Assembly: GCF_021155775.2 (NCBI RefSeq)
Contig: NC_060234.1
Coordinates: 9,248,283-9,312,282 of the forward strand
Length of the DNA stretch: 64,000 nucleotides
Source of the DNA: Neodiprion pinetum
Lineage: Eukaryota; Arthropoda; Insecta; Hymenoptera; Diprionidae
Direction: 5' to 3'
The stretch's first letter is position 1. Each line of letters opens with the position of its first letter. The translations under genes and the position numbers were made by a program. Below the pieces are notes generated by a model, which was not told the DNA's origin, ran no database searches, and saw only the letters and a list, made by a program, of their open reading frames with translations. Positions 19,950-31,505 of the stretch are shown in pieces.

Positions 19950-21833
19950 AAAATGAATAAGATACAATAAATAATCATAGGGACTTACCCACAAATGTAA
20001 TATAACCATATACATGTTATACAAAGGAGTACACGTCATCGTCGCGCAAAGGGAAACCTTATCCCTGCACTTACAATACGCCTTCAGCAGGCCTACGTGA
20101 CATTCTGCACGTTCAGCGCCCGACCACGTGCACTTCTCAGAAATATCCACTATCTCTAGAATAAATAAATAACTATAAGCAGAGCGGCCAGCGGGACCCG
20201 AAACACTTAAACAAAGGTTCATAGGCGAACCCGAACATAAACACCCGCTGAGCGTTCGTTCAAATTAAGATAAGATTTTGCGTAGTTAAGATTACACCCT
20301 AGACTAAACATTCCCGAACTCCGATACCATAAACAGACGGAAGTAATAAATCGTTCAAGTACTGAAAAACACTTAAGTAGAAACATTGACGCGACGATCC
20401 GATACCCGAGGAGGAACTGAGGCAAACAATCCCAGCCCCGGCCTACGGACCGACGCCCGACGCAGAACAAAGGCCAAGGGTCGAGCGGAGAAACCTGTTT
20501 TACTCAACCGTCATAAACAAAAGTGAAAGCCAGATCCGCACTTAGCCAGGGACCGGCTTAGCTATACAACAGGGTCATAAAACAGAGACCCTCACAGCAT
20601 GACGTCAGGCCCATCACGTGCAAACGAACACGTGCAAGCGAGCAGGCAGCGACAGGTCGGCGCCGGACCCCGAACACGTGCAAGCAAACAGGCAGCGACA
20701 GGCCGACGCCGGACCTAACGGGACTACGCCAACAAAGGACCGCATTCCAACACTCTGACGTCACGCGCGCCTACGTGACACCGAGCGCGTAGAGGCGGGA
20801 CAACTGCGCGCGCACCACAGCCCCGCGCATGCGCACCAGCACGCCCAGCAGCCGAGACGGTTGACGCCGCAGACTCAGGACGTCACTTCTTATCCGCGCT
20901 TCAAGCTGAACAGTCAAGTTCTAGTAAAGCTCCTCAAGCCAAATAATTAACTTGTACGTTTAGGACTTGCACAAATTCGCTAACAGCTTAGCGCTCTGCT
21001 TTACGTTAAACATTAGTTATACGCGTCTAGTATATTAACCATTGTACCTTTTGCTGATTTAATTGTAACAATATATCGAAACACAAAGATTTAATTCAAC
21101 GAGTATTCATTTCTTTGCATCCTAAAACTAGAGTCAGTGAATCCTCCAAGGTAATTCCCCTTTTACCTCGTTTAACATTGGTCGTTAGCGGAGACGCTGA
21201 CATAATTAAGCTTGCAAAACTAGCTTTTCCAACGTTAATCAATCCTTACACCCTTTCCTCCATCGGTAGATGTCAAAGTCCAGCAAACGTCAAAACTGTA
21301 AGAATAGACATCGCGCAGGCCGACGACTGCGAGCTAAGAAGCAAGCTGCATTACAAGCTAGAGTCAAACGCATTCAAAGCCGCTTAGAGATCCTTCTGAT
21401 CTATACTCGAACCAGTTCCAACGAAGAATCGGGCACCTTCTCATCGAATACGTCCAGCAATCCCAAGGTTGACCACCCGTTTTCTACTCACGGAGTAGAG
21501 CGAGAAGTAATACAGACGATTACGAGAATCAACGAGGGGCTGCTGTACGAGCAGGTCGACATCAGGCGGAAGCTATACCCGGTGCCGCACGTATACGACT
21601 GGGTGGAAGAACCTGAAATCATCGACTTGGACTCAGAACCAAAGATCATCTTCCTCGATTAAAGGTAGGACGCTCTTTACGTTACCCCATATCTCCCTAC
21701 ACGTCGAATATAATCCATAGCGGGGGCCCGGGTCCCTCAAATAAAACAGGGCTCCGTTATTTCAGTGTCGCGCCGCGTACGTCAACGATAAGAATTGTTT
21801 TTTTTTGTTGATTAGTGCGTCTGGGACGTCACA
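19950..21833 (+). repeat. macro-Gypsy LTR shared by copies A and B, 3' part
   Basis: It continues the LTR after PLE-1 and ends GGGACGTCACA, the inverse of its start TGTGACGTCCC. It contains two imperfect tandem units of CACGTGCAAGC..GGCAGCGACAGGCCGACGCCGGACC (20620-20715), a GC-rich stretch to about 20880, an arginine-rich ORF (21270-21662) and GGGCCCGGGTCCC (21723-21735). No TATA box was assigned. Confidence 0.88.
21270..21662 (+). CDS. LTR-encoded arginine-rich protein, intact copy
   Basis: This complete 130-codon ORF lies inside the LTR, 564 nt from its end. The layout is a basic N-terminus (residues 2-45, KRQNCKNRHRAGRRLRAKK, then QARVKRIQSRLEIL), a Ser/Asn-rich linker, HPFSTHGVERE, a conserved INEGLLYEQVDIRRKLYPVP block, and an acidic tail (EEPEIIDLDSEPKIIFLD). 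Its ATG follows CATCGGTAG, which could be a splice acceptor. The upstream overlapping frame (LVVSGDADIIKL) is also conserved in LTR 2, hinting at an upstream exon or a second frame. Two frameshifted relatives occur at the same LTR position (2409-2802, 7644-8039). Its role is unknown; MMTV also encodes a protein in its LTR, so precedent exists. Confidence 0.65.
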   Translation: MSKSSKRQNCKNRHRAGRRLRAKKQAALQARVKRIQSRLEILLIYTRTSSNEESGTFSSNTSSNPKVDHPFSTHGVEREVIQTITRINEGLLYEQVDIRRKLYPVPHVYDWVEEPEIIDLDSEPKIIFLD

Positions 21834-21849
21834 GGAATAAAATTTATGG

Positions 21850-21867
21850 TGGCAGCGGTGGGATTCG
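21850..21867 (+). other. Primer binding site, tRNA-Leu type (copy B)
   Basis: TGGCAGCGGTGGGATTCG is complementary to the last 18 nt of tRNA-Leu without CCA. Sixteen nt separate it from the LTR end at 21833, a wider gap than usual. Confidence 0.85.
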
Positions 21868-22114
21868 TTAAAAATTGATTTTGTAAAGCCAAATTCAACT
21901 AAGAATAATCGGTAGAGTTATTAAAGACGAGACCCGCAAAAGTAGGAAAAACAGTGAACCGAATTTCGCACTACACACGTAACGGGAGTAGCAAATAAAC
22001 TCACCTAAGCCGTAAAGAACGCGATCGGGACGAACGAATAACTACAGACGGGATCGTGAAATAACGCTCGACATTAGCAATGAAAAAAGCGAATACCACG
22101 GGGACTCCACACGC

Positions 22115-24535
22115 TTGCGATTATTTTCACTAATAGGGAAAAGATTCATACGCGAAATTAACATGCCGATCGAAACCAGAACTGGTAGTAAGAAGGAAAG
22201 CGGTGCGTCAGCAGATGACAGCCTACAGCTCAAGTACACAGAAACCGATGTAGAATTTATAAAGCAGGAGGTATCTAACAAAGAAAAGAGGCTCCAAAAG
22301 GAAAAGGAAGCGTTAGATGAACGACAGGCAGAAATGAATAGGAAGTCGAGACATCTTAGCGAACAGTTTAAACAGCAAGAAGCTGAATTAGAAAAGAAAC
22401 AACGCGCCATAGAATCGAGTAAAGACGTGAGTTTAAGCGACGACGTTTAAAAGAAACTAGCTAGGCTTGCCGAACTCAAGGCAAAAGAAATCGCGAACGC
22501 GAAAGCAAAAACGCAGCGGAACAACCCACACGGGGATTCCGCGCAAGACGTAAAATACCCTACACAGCCAACGAAAGGCACAGTAGACGACTCAAAATAT
22601 CCTACGCAGTCCAAACTGGGCAAGGTAGACGAATTCAAATATCCTGCGCAGCTCTCCGCGAGCATGGCAGATGACAAAATTGGGGACACTAACGAAGCGC
22701 CGGGCCGTTCAAAACTGGATGAACCGCGGTTAGGTCCTACGGAGGACACAAAGCTGTCCGAACTTCTCCGGAAAAAGGCGGAAATTGATCGAGAAGTACA
22801 ACTCCTCGTAGCTCAAAATTCACGCGGCACGGATAAGGCGGTAACCGAAAACGCAGAAATAGCCACAGACGCTACATTTAGGGAACCCGGTCCAGCGTGC
22901 ACGCGAAGTAAAGACGAGTTAAGGCTTGAAGCAGAAATCCTGCACTTTAAGAAGAAAGCAGAAAGGAAAAAGGGCGACTTAAGAAAATCATTGGCGACCC
23001 ATAAACCTAATCTCGTGGACAGTCAGCGCACTGATCCACTCAACAAAGGAGCAATCAGTAGAAACGCTCTAAATCAGAATTTAGAAAGCGATCATGTTTC
23101 GATAAAATCAGTAGTATCCGTCCCCACCGACGACGAAGAGCTGAATCTGGAAGCAGAAGCTTTAACTAGGGAGGCGTTAATTAGACGTATCCAGAGAGAA
23201 AATCGCGAGAAACTTAAAATTTTACGCGGAGGAATCACAGGACCGAACCTGGGACCTCAGGAATTAGGAGAGCCAGGCGCACCGGAAGAACTAGTTCTTG
23301 ACAAAGATCTAGAAATACAATTACGCGAGCAGGAAATCTGGGAGCGCGAGTTAGATTTACAGGAACAGGAGCTCGCGTACCAAGCCGCGCAAGCTGATCC
23401 GTTCCGGGAGAGGAGGAGGAAACTGGCCGAACGCGAAGAGCAATTAAAAAAAAGGGAGCAGGCCCTGAAAGACAAAATCTCAGGAACCACCCGCCCTTAA
23501 ATCATTAATACCGTACAACAAGCCATTCCTCCTACTCTGCCGTTGGCGGAGCAGTCTATATCAGTTAAAGACGCTCTTGCGGTAGTTCCAAAATTCGATG
23601 GAAAGAATATCACTGTGATGCAATTCAATCGAGCGTGTAAAAGAGCACTCGAGATGGTAGCACCCAGCCTAGAGGGATACCTTACGCGTCTTATCAGGAG
23701 CAAGCTCGCCGACCAAGCGTACGCCGTGATAGAAGACGAGAATTTTGCAACTCTGCAGGGACTTCTAGATAAACTCACGGAAGTTTTCGCGCCTATCAGA
23801 TCCGCGAATCACTACCGTGGTGAACTTGGTCAGTTATACAAACACAGTGACGAACATGTATTAGATTATATAGGGAGAACCCGCAATATCAAAACAGGGT
23901 TGATAGAGGCGGAAAGGAGAAAGAACCGCGAATTAACTAAATCCGAAATAATCAGGCTAGACGAGGAAGTTTTCGAGGCATTCATCGGCGGATTGCCGAG
24001 CGACTGCCGGAACGCGGTACTAATCAAGGGATATTCCAACTTGAAAACAGCTTACGAAAGAGCCATAGATGCCAGTAAGGCGTTGGAATTAGATAAAGAT
24101 CGGGCCAGGAACCGTGGCGTAAGCAGGGCCGAGGTATACAGCGCGGAGCCGTGCAAACACTGCGGGCGTAACAATCACGCGACCGACCAATGTAGAGCAA
24201 TTAGGAGACCCGCGGCAAACAGGTCCGTGGAGAGCAAGGAATCATGCACGCTGTGCGGGCGATCAACCCACAGCACAGCCAACTGCTATAAAAATAAACC
24301 ACCGTCAAACCAACAATCAAATGCGCGAAACACAAACGTGATTGAGTGCAGCTATTGTAAAAATATAGGACATTCTTATAGCGAATGCCGTAAACGCAAG
24401 TACAACGAGGCAGTTAATAGAAACAACTCGGGAAACGGAGCAGGGCCCTCGGGGAGTACAAGCAACCCCCGAGTAACAAGGGCCAATGCTTTAGAGACCG
24501 AAGAGGCGGAAGCAGGTCCGTCTGCCTCTATTTAA
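22115..24535 (+). pseudogene. gag: Gypsy gag (copy B), two premature stops
   Basis: Three ORF pieces (22115-22450, 22664-23500, 23543-24535) share one frame and form a single gag with two nonsense codons: TAA at 22448 and TAA at 23498, where copy D reads glutamine codons. The N-terminal ~460 residues are a charged coiled-coil-like region (EKRLQKEKEALDERQAE; LREQEIWERELDLQEQE). A capsid-like domain follows (MQFNRACKRALEMVAPSLEGY, AFIGGLPSDCRNAVL), then zinc knuckles CKHCGRNNHATDQC, CTLCGRSTHSTANC and CSYCKNIGHSYSEC. The likely start is the internal ATG of MPIETRTG (about 22163). The gag stop TAA (24533-24535) overlaps a pol frame at -1, so pol is probably made by frameshifting. Confidence 0.9.
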
Positions 24536-24540
24536 AAGGG

Positions 24541-27500
24541 AGAATTCCCACAGTAAACTTAAACTCAAGAGACATAAAAATAGCAGTAAATTCTATGATA
24601 GACACAGGAGCAGAGGCTAACATTGTTAAGGCCTCCAATATAAAAGACTTTCGCAGGGTAAATCCCAAAAGGCGTATCACAATAATAGGTATAGGAGACG
24701 TCCCGCACTATAGCTTAGGAGCCACAGAATTAGAAATGTTCGGCTTTAAAACAGACTTTCATGTAGTCGAGAACACTTTCCCTATAAAAAGCGACGGTAT
24801 CCTAGGGTCAGCCTTCCTTACACAGTTCGAAGCAAACGTTAATTACGCGGATCAGTGCCTTGAGGTGTTGAACGAATCGGTTCATTCCAACGACCGAGAA
24901 ACCGTCCTCGTGCCAAAGCGCACAAACGTAGCCTTTCCAATCAAAATTAGTGAGAACAGCATCAAGGAGGGATACGTTCCCCTTTTGGATAGCTGCGAAG
25001 GAGTCTACATAGGGAATGCTATCGTTAAAGACAACGGGAGCAGGGCAACTATTCGCGCGGTAAATACCACAGAGGAGGACAAGCTCATAAAAGTCCCTAC
25101 TGTGGAATTGCTGGACACAAGCGAGGCGATACCGTTAGACAAGACCGAACACGTTAGTATAAACAAATGCTCAATAACCGACGTTACCGACTCCGACGAA
25201 AAATTCTCCAGACGCTCCGAAATCATTACAAATTTGCTGGGACTAGATCACCTTAACGACGAGGAGGAAGACAGCGTCGCTAGACTAGTCCGAGAAAACG
25301 CGGATGTCTTCCATTTACCAGATGACAAGCTTAGATACACTAGCGTCATGAAACACAAAATAGCCACGACTGACGACTTACCTGTGCACACGAAACAGTA
25401 CAGATTCCCACCCGTCCACAAGGACGAGATAGCCAGGCAGGTTAGTGAAATGGAGCAAAATGGAGTGATCAAACCATCGGTATCACCCTATAGCTCTCCT
25501 CTGTGGATCGTACCGAAAAAGGCCGATTCAAAAGGGAATAAGAGATGGCGAATCGTTATAGACTATCGAAAGTTAAACGAGAAGACAATAGGCGACGCTT
25601 ACCCGTTGCCTAACATAACCGAGATCCTCGATCAACTAGGGAACGCTCGCTACTTCTCGGTGTTTGATTTAGCATCAGGTTTTCACCAGATACAGATGGA
25701 CGAGAAGGACGCTTGTAAAACCGCCTTCTCGACGCCACATGGGCACTACGAGTTTACTCGTATGCCATTCGGATTAAAAAATGCGCCAGCCACATTCCAG
25801 AGGCTAATGGACCAGGTGCTGCTAGGATCGCAGGGGATAGAGTTATTCGTGTATTTAGACGACATCGTAATCTATGCTTCTACCTTAGAAGAGCACGAAC
25901 GCAAAGTCACGCGACTGATGAGTAAGCTACGAAAAGCAAACCTGGCCCTTCAGCCGGATAAATGTGAATTTCTCAGGCATGAAGTTACCTACCTAGGACA
26001 CGTGATTAGTGATGTGGGGGTAGAACCGGATCCGAAAAAAATCGAATCTGTAAAAAGGTTCCCGGCACCCAAAAACCCAAAAAACGTCAAACACATCCTA
26101 GGTTTAGCAGGGTATTATAGACGGTTTATACCAGGGTTTTCGAAGATCGCGAAACCACTCACTAACTTACTCAAAAAGGGGGAAAGTTTTGTATGGGAGG
26201 AACAGCATCAATCAGCCTTTGAATTCTTGCGTGATAAGTTATGCGAAAAACCAATCTTGCAATACCCTGACTTCGAGCGACCTTTTCTAGTCACGACGGA
26301 CGCGTCCGGTTATGCGATCGGGGGTGTCCTGAGTCAAGGAGAAGTAGGGAAAGACCTACCAATATCATATGTGTCTCGAGTATTAACGTCAGCGGAAAGG
26401 AATTATTCCACCTTTGAAAAGGAATTGCTAGCAGTGGTTTGGTGCGTAAACTATTTTAGGCCATACCTCTACGGTAGGGAATTCACTGTGATATTAGATC
26501 AAAAAGCTTTGTCCTGGTTTCACAAGAACAAAAATCCGTGCGCGCGGCTCGTTAGGTGGAAAACCCTCCTTGCCGAATTCCAGTGCACAATAAAATACAA
26601 AGAAGGGCGTGCCAACACGAATGCCGACGCCCTTTCCAGAAACCCAGTCGACAATACAGATCCAGCCCCGTTGGATCCTGAACTCGCGACAATACAAACG
26701 TTAGAACTAGACACGACGGACGAAATCGACACCACGAATGAAGATATTTTTGAGCTACCTCCGGTCACGACAGAAGTGACAGGAAACCTATTTACCGCAG
26801 ACGAAAATTTCTCACTGGTGCATTGCGTGGCCGAGGACCTGCATATGGGAGCCGGCATCGCAGTGCAATTCCGGGAGAAATTCGGGAGACTTGACGAACT
26901 GAAGGAACAGAACGCCAAGGTAGGTGAAGTGGCTCAACTTCAGGTGGGCAGGCGTTTTGTCTACTATCTAATAACCAAAAAACCTAGCAACGACAAGCCT
27001 ACGCTTAAAAATCTAGAAAAGGCTCTGATCCAACTCAGGCGTACTTGTAAAAGAAACGCAGATTACCGCCTCGCGATGCCCAGGATAGGTTGTGGTCTTG
27101 ACAAACTATCCTGGAAGACCGTAATCAAATTAATCAATAAAGTATTCAAGCAACCGTTCAAAATACTTATATACGCGTTGCCTCCACCCAATTAAGGAAT
27201 CGGTCAAGAGAAGTCTGGATAGGGAGATACTTGAGGAAGCGTTAGCATCGCTGCTAGACGTTATCCTAGAAATAGAGCTAACAGAGATCGCGATAGCCAG
27301 AACAGCTTTCATAGACAACGTCCCATGGTAGGAAATTCTAAACAGAGTAAAAACCGTACTCAATGACTGCCTTTGCGCGCTAACAATATACGAGGACTTA
27401 ATACAGTCCCCGGCAGAAGAACGTAGGGTCGGAATCATAAAAGAAAACCACGAATCTGCGTTAGGTGGCCACAAAGGAGTAACTAAGACGTATCGTAGGA

Positions 27501-28460
27501 TTAGACAAAGGTACGCTTGGCCAAACATGAAGCGACAAGTACAGGATTACATAGGAAAGTGTTGGCAGTGCGCCACAAAGAAGCTCACGCGCATAAAACA
27601 CAAACAACCTATGATAATAACTGATACACCCGAGTCCGCCTTCGAAAAGGTCTCGATGGATGTTGTGGGCCCTCTGCCCGTCACGAAACGAGTGAACGGC
27701 CATATTCTAACCATTCAGGACCTCCTTACAAAATACTCCTTAGCTATACCTTTAAAGGAAACCGACTCAGTAGCAATGGCCGACGGATTAGTAAAGAATT
27801 TTATATGTATATATGGCGCACCTAGGCACATCCTCACGGATCAAGGCACCAACTTGACCAGTTTATTAATAAAGGCAATAGCGGAACGATTTAGGATAAC
27901 GTAGGATAGAACTACGGCATTTCACCCACAGTCAAATGGGTCAATAGAAAGGTCGCATCACGTCCGTATCGAATACCTAAAGCGGTTTGTCACTGATAAA
28001 AATGACTGGGACGAATGGCTAGAACTAGCCATGTTTTCTTACAACACTAGTGTACACGAAGGCACTAGGTACTCGCCGTACGAGTTAGTGTTTGGTCGAG
28101 AGGCAAGGGTGCCCTCGAACTATGCAGCAATAGAGCCCGTCACAGACAGAACATACGAAGACTATCTGTTAGATGCATGTAAAAGTCTACACGAACTTCA
28201 GACTCTAGCAGGCAAGAACCTAACTCAAGCAAAGAATAAATACAAATATTACTATGATAACAAGATCAAATTATTGCAATAGAAGGTAGGAGACCTGGTA
28301 TTCCTCTTAAAGGAACCAAGGAAAAATAAATTCGCTGATCACTACACGGGTCCACACGAAGTAGTGGAAATCCTCTCAAATAATAACGTCAAAATCCTCG
28401 TCGACGGCAGGACTAGGGTCGTCCACTTGGATAAACTTCAGAAAGCGAAAGCTTAACCTC
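24541..28460 (+). pseudogene. pol: Gypsy pol (copy B): PR-RT-RNaseH-macro-integrase, broken
   Basis: The 866-codon ORF (24595-27195) has the protease (IDTGAEANIV, near residue 3), RT (FDLASGFHQI; YLDDIVIYA at about residue 420) and RNase H (TTDASGYAIGGVL; NADALSRNP). A macro domain follows (26779-27192). A deletion of roughly 0.6 kb relative to copy C then shifts the frame at LPPPN / PIKESVK. The integrase follows: HHCC zinc region (HESALGGHKG..CWQCATKK), SMDVVGPLP and ILTDQGTN aspartates, and FHPQSNGSIERSHH with the catalytic Glu. TAG stops at about 27329, 27902 and 28280 interrupt it. The end (VHLDKLQKAKA) matches copy A. The order is that of Metaviridae pol except for the macro insertion. 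Confidence 0.9.
26779..27192 (+). other. TARG1-like macro domain inside Gypsy pol (copy B)
   Basis: About 138 residues downstream of RNase H match the macro domain of cellular TARG1/OARD1 (terminal ADP-ribose glycohydrolase) in sequence order. These are LFTADENFSLVHCVAED near the start, the ADP-ribose-binding MGAGIAVQF, the VGEV..L turn, YYLITKK, PTLKNLEKAL, MPRIGCGLDKLSW and the final IYALP. The two catalytic residues of human TARG1 (Lys84 in LITKK and Asp125 in CGLD, recalled) are both present. Cellular members reverse ADP-ribosylation of proteins and of DNA/nucleotides. In an element this could counter PARP-type host responses at integration intermediates; that role is inference. The domain is conserved in copy C. 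Confidence 0.88.
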
Positions 28461-28552
28461 ACCCACTTCATATCAATCTGTCCACAGGAACTGTAACCAA
28501 CGTCAAATCTAACAATTCCTACGCGACTAATAACTAAGAACAGGGTAATACA

Positions 28553-28981
28553 ATGAGGCTCCCAACTAACGAGGAGGATGACAATATTGAAGTAGTCTGT
28601 ATAGAGAAACCACAAACAGGGCCCTACCTAATAACAAATATTAAAATCTCGATGCACAAAGTCATAATAACGCTAAATTACAAATCCAATGACGCTTTCA
28701 AATCACTCCTTACCGAAATGGTAAAAATAACCGATATAGGCGAAGGCGACTATAGAACTTACTACAGAAGAATCGAACGCCATCAGGGTATAATAGACCA
28801 TGTGCTAGACGTGTTTTTCGCTGTTTCAGGCGAACAACATATATCAGTATTCTACCGCCCAAATAGAGGTGAATCGTATACTTATTTTGGTAAAGATATG
28901 GAAGGCGAGGTATCAAAATACCTTGTTTCAGGCACAAACACTATCTACGTAGGTAGCTCATTGTTTAAGGACGCCGTATAG
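28553..28981 (+). CDS. Conserved accessory ORF between pol and env (copy B)
   Basis: This 142-codon ORF with its own ATG is homologous end to end to 12586-13014: same length, no indels, the same start (MRLP.NEEDD) and the same end (FKDAV). Changes are scattered and mostly conservative (for example NIKISMHKVIITLNYKSNDA versus NIKILMYKVIVTLNYKAND). It sits 92 nt before env. It is soluble-looking, with acidic start and end and a basic middle (YYRRIERHQG). It has no recognised fold. It may be expressed from a spliced subgenomic RNA like env, since it follows the pol stop. Confidence 0.7.
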   Translation: MRLPTNEEDDNIEVVCIEKPQTGPYLITNIKISMHKVIITLNYKSNDAFKSLLTEMVKITDIGEGDYRTYYRRIERHQGIIDHVLDVFFAVSGEQHISVFYRPNRGESYTYFGKDMEGEVSKYLVSGTNTIYVGSSLFKDAV

Positions 28982-29072
28982 AAGTACCCCCTACACACTA
29001 CCGAGCTAAGTTAGATGTCAGAATTCTATAGGTATCGTAACGTACATTGCAGGAGACACGCAAACCCCAGCT

Positions 29073-30650
29073 ATGAGACCTATTCTCATACTACTCCCTA
29101 CCATTTGTTGGTTGGAGGGAACCCTCGCTCTAATTGGGTACGACTGTGGCGGTGCAGCCTTAAATGTAACAACAGTAAACCTACTTGACATCGACCAGTG
29201 CGACCTGGAGCACGAAGAGACTCAAAACGAGCGCACGTTTATACAACTACTCCAGCTTACAGAATACAAGCAGGCACAAGTTCTGCAATGTAGAGTGGAG
29301 ATAGATAGGACGGTGTACAGGTGCGGCCAGTTCTCACATAACTCAGTAACTGACGGAGGGAGGAAAGCCTACCTTCCCAGAACTTCAAGGGAAGCATGCG
29401 AATTACTGCACCGCACGGGCACACTGACTATTGGAACCCAGACACACTTGGTGGAAATCCCGACAAATGCTACAACATTACGCGACGCAACCTTGGCTGG
29501 AAGTCTAACATCGGACGAAACCTGTCAGGGCCAGTATTACAACGACGGTTACGGACAATGGGAGAGCGCTGTTGTCCAAGCTGTAATAAAAATTTCGGTT
29601 TACTCGTATACCGCCAACGTAAAAATTTCCAACAACCAAATCCTACTGAAGAGCGGAACGACGTGCCCCTTCGGGGATGGCCAATGCATCGACGACGAGG
29701 GTGGTCACACATACTGGACGACGACGCCCATCGACGAGTGCAAGTTTGACAAATACGACGTTCTGTATACGAGTTACGCCGACCGCATAAACGCTACGGA
29801 TTCGCCGACCGTATACTCCTTACAGACAGATGACACAACGTTCGCACTTATGGAAAGATCTCGAGTCACCATCTGTGGATACAAGATCATAAATACAGAT
29901 CACCCCCGTCTCTTCATCTTCGAAACCAACCCAACAGAGGTTTTCAAACAACGCTCGAAGCTAGCAGTGTCAAATATAGACATTTTCTCTTATATAAACT
30001 CGAAATTCATCTACGTGGAAAAACATATCAGATCACAAACAACAAGCCTATACAGAGATGTAATTGAACAAAAATGCAAACTAGAGCAACAGGTATTGCA
30101 GAACGCGTTTAATTTCGCAGAACTTTCACCTGATAGCTTCGCCTTTAATCTCATGAAAGGGCCCGGTTATTTCGCGACCATAGCCGGTGAGGTAATCTAT
30201 ATAATGAAATGTATCCCGGTGGAAGTAGAATTTCGTGAAACCATAGAATGTTACAACGACCTGCCAGTAAATCATCAGAACGAGAGCATGTTTTTGCGGC
30301 CCAAATCAAGAATCCTCGTGAAAACCGGAACAAGGAGAAGCTGCAATGAAGTTGTACCGCCAATGTTCAAGGTGAAAGAGACTTGGTACAAATTCACACC
30401 CAGGGCCTCGGAAGCCAAATTGCCACAGAAATTGAAACCGCTGACCAGTATGAACTGGAAATACAGCAATCCAGGACCTCGCGGATACAGTGGAATTTAC
30501 ACGGAAGAAGAGTTGCAAGAGCTCCGTGAACACATCATGTTCCCAGCCGAAAAGCCCGCACTGCTAGACACTATCTCTAGAGGACCACGAGGCGAGACCA
30601 TCGGAACCGGGACAATTAATATGTACAACCTGTTAGACGAGAAGACATTG
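29073..30650 (+). pseudogene. env: Envelope glycoprotein (copy B), truncated at inverted junction
   Basis: Same glycoprotein as 13097-14776, open from its ATG with signal peptide (MRPILILLPTICWLEGTLA) through the cysteine-rich ectodomain. Homology to copy A stops at NLLDEKTL (30650), where the sequence switches to an inverted pol copy, so the membrane anchor and tail are lost. The last 13 codons of the 538-codon ORF (to 30689) are antisense integrase-region sequence. Most differences from copy A are conservative or synonymous, suggesting the two env genes evolved under constraint before insertion. It is probably chuvirus-like, as for copy A. Confidence 0.8.
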
Positions 30651-30836
30651 GCAAAGGCAGTCATTGAGTACGGTTTTTACTCTGTTTAGAATTTCCTTCC
30701 ATGGGACATTGTCTATGAAAGCTGTTCTAGCTATTGTTAGCGCGCAAAGGCAGTCATTGAGTACGGTTTTTACTCTGTTTAGAATTTCCTTCCATGGGAC
30801 ATTGTCTATGAAAGCTGTTCTAGCTATTGCGATCTC
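30651..30836 (-). repeat. 93-bp tandem duplication at the B/C junction
   Basis: GCAAAGGCAGTCATTGAG begins at 30651 and again at 30744, period 93 bp. The translated minus frame repeats ARTAFIDNVPWKEIL..RVKTV. It lies exactly at the breakpoint joining copy B env to inverted copy C, suggesting it arose during the junction event. Confidence 0.85.
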
Positions 30837-31505
30837 TGTTAGTTCTATTTCTAAAACAACGTCTAGCAGCGATGCTAACGCTTCCTCAAGTATTTCCCTA
30901 TCCAGATTTCTCTTGACCGATTCCTTAATTGGTAGAACAATGACGTTTCTGCCGTCCCTTGACACTAACCTAGCCCTGCTCAGCGTCAAGTCTTCGAGCT
31001 TGTGCATTTTAAATTTGCCAAACATATCCTGTGCTTCACGGTCTATTGGTTCACCCTGTTGCGTTACGAAACAAACTACGATTCCCTTGTGAGTTGACAG
31101 TTTTTCCTTACTTCTGGTAACTCTTAGTTCAAGATCTGTTGCAAACTCGTAAGACTGTGAACTGGGTTCAATAAGCTCGTCGGAGTCACTGATGTCGCTA
31201 TCGATATTTTGGTATCCGCCGCCGTGTTCAGAGTCTGAGTCTGAATTACTGTCGGCGTCATTCGCCAGCTGACCTGTAGGGGTGTCCTGGCTCATTGCAT
31301 TGAGGGCCTCGTCCCTGTTTTCCCTTTCTAAATCTACAGCTAATTCCTGAAGGGTGGTCCCGCTAGTATTTGCTTCGTTTTCCTGTTCTGTTATTTCGGC
31401 CACGGGGTCTAGTCCCGTGCTTTGGTATTGAGGGGGATCATTTCCGAACTGTCCCAAAAGTGGACTCTCTCGATTGTCGGTCGGAGCAGGGTCGGTAGTC
31501 TCAAC

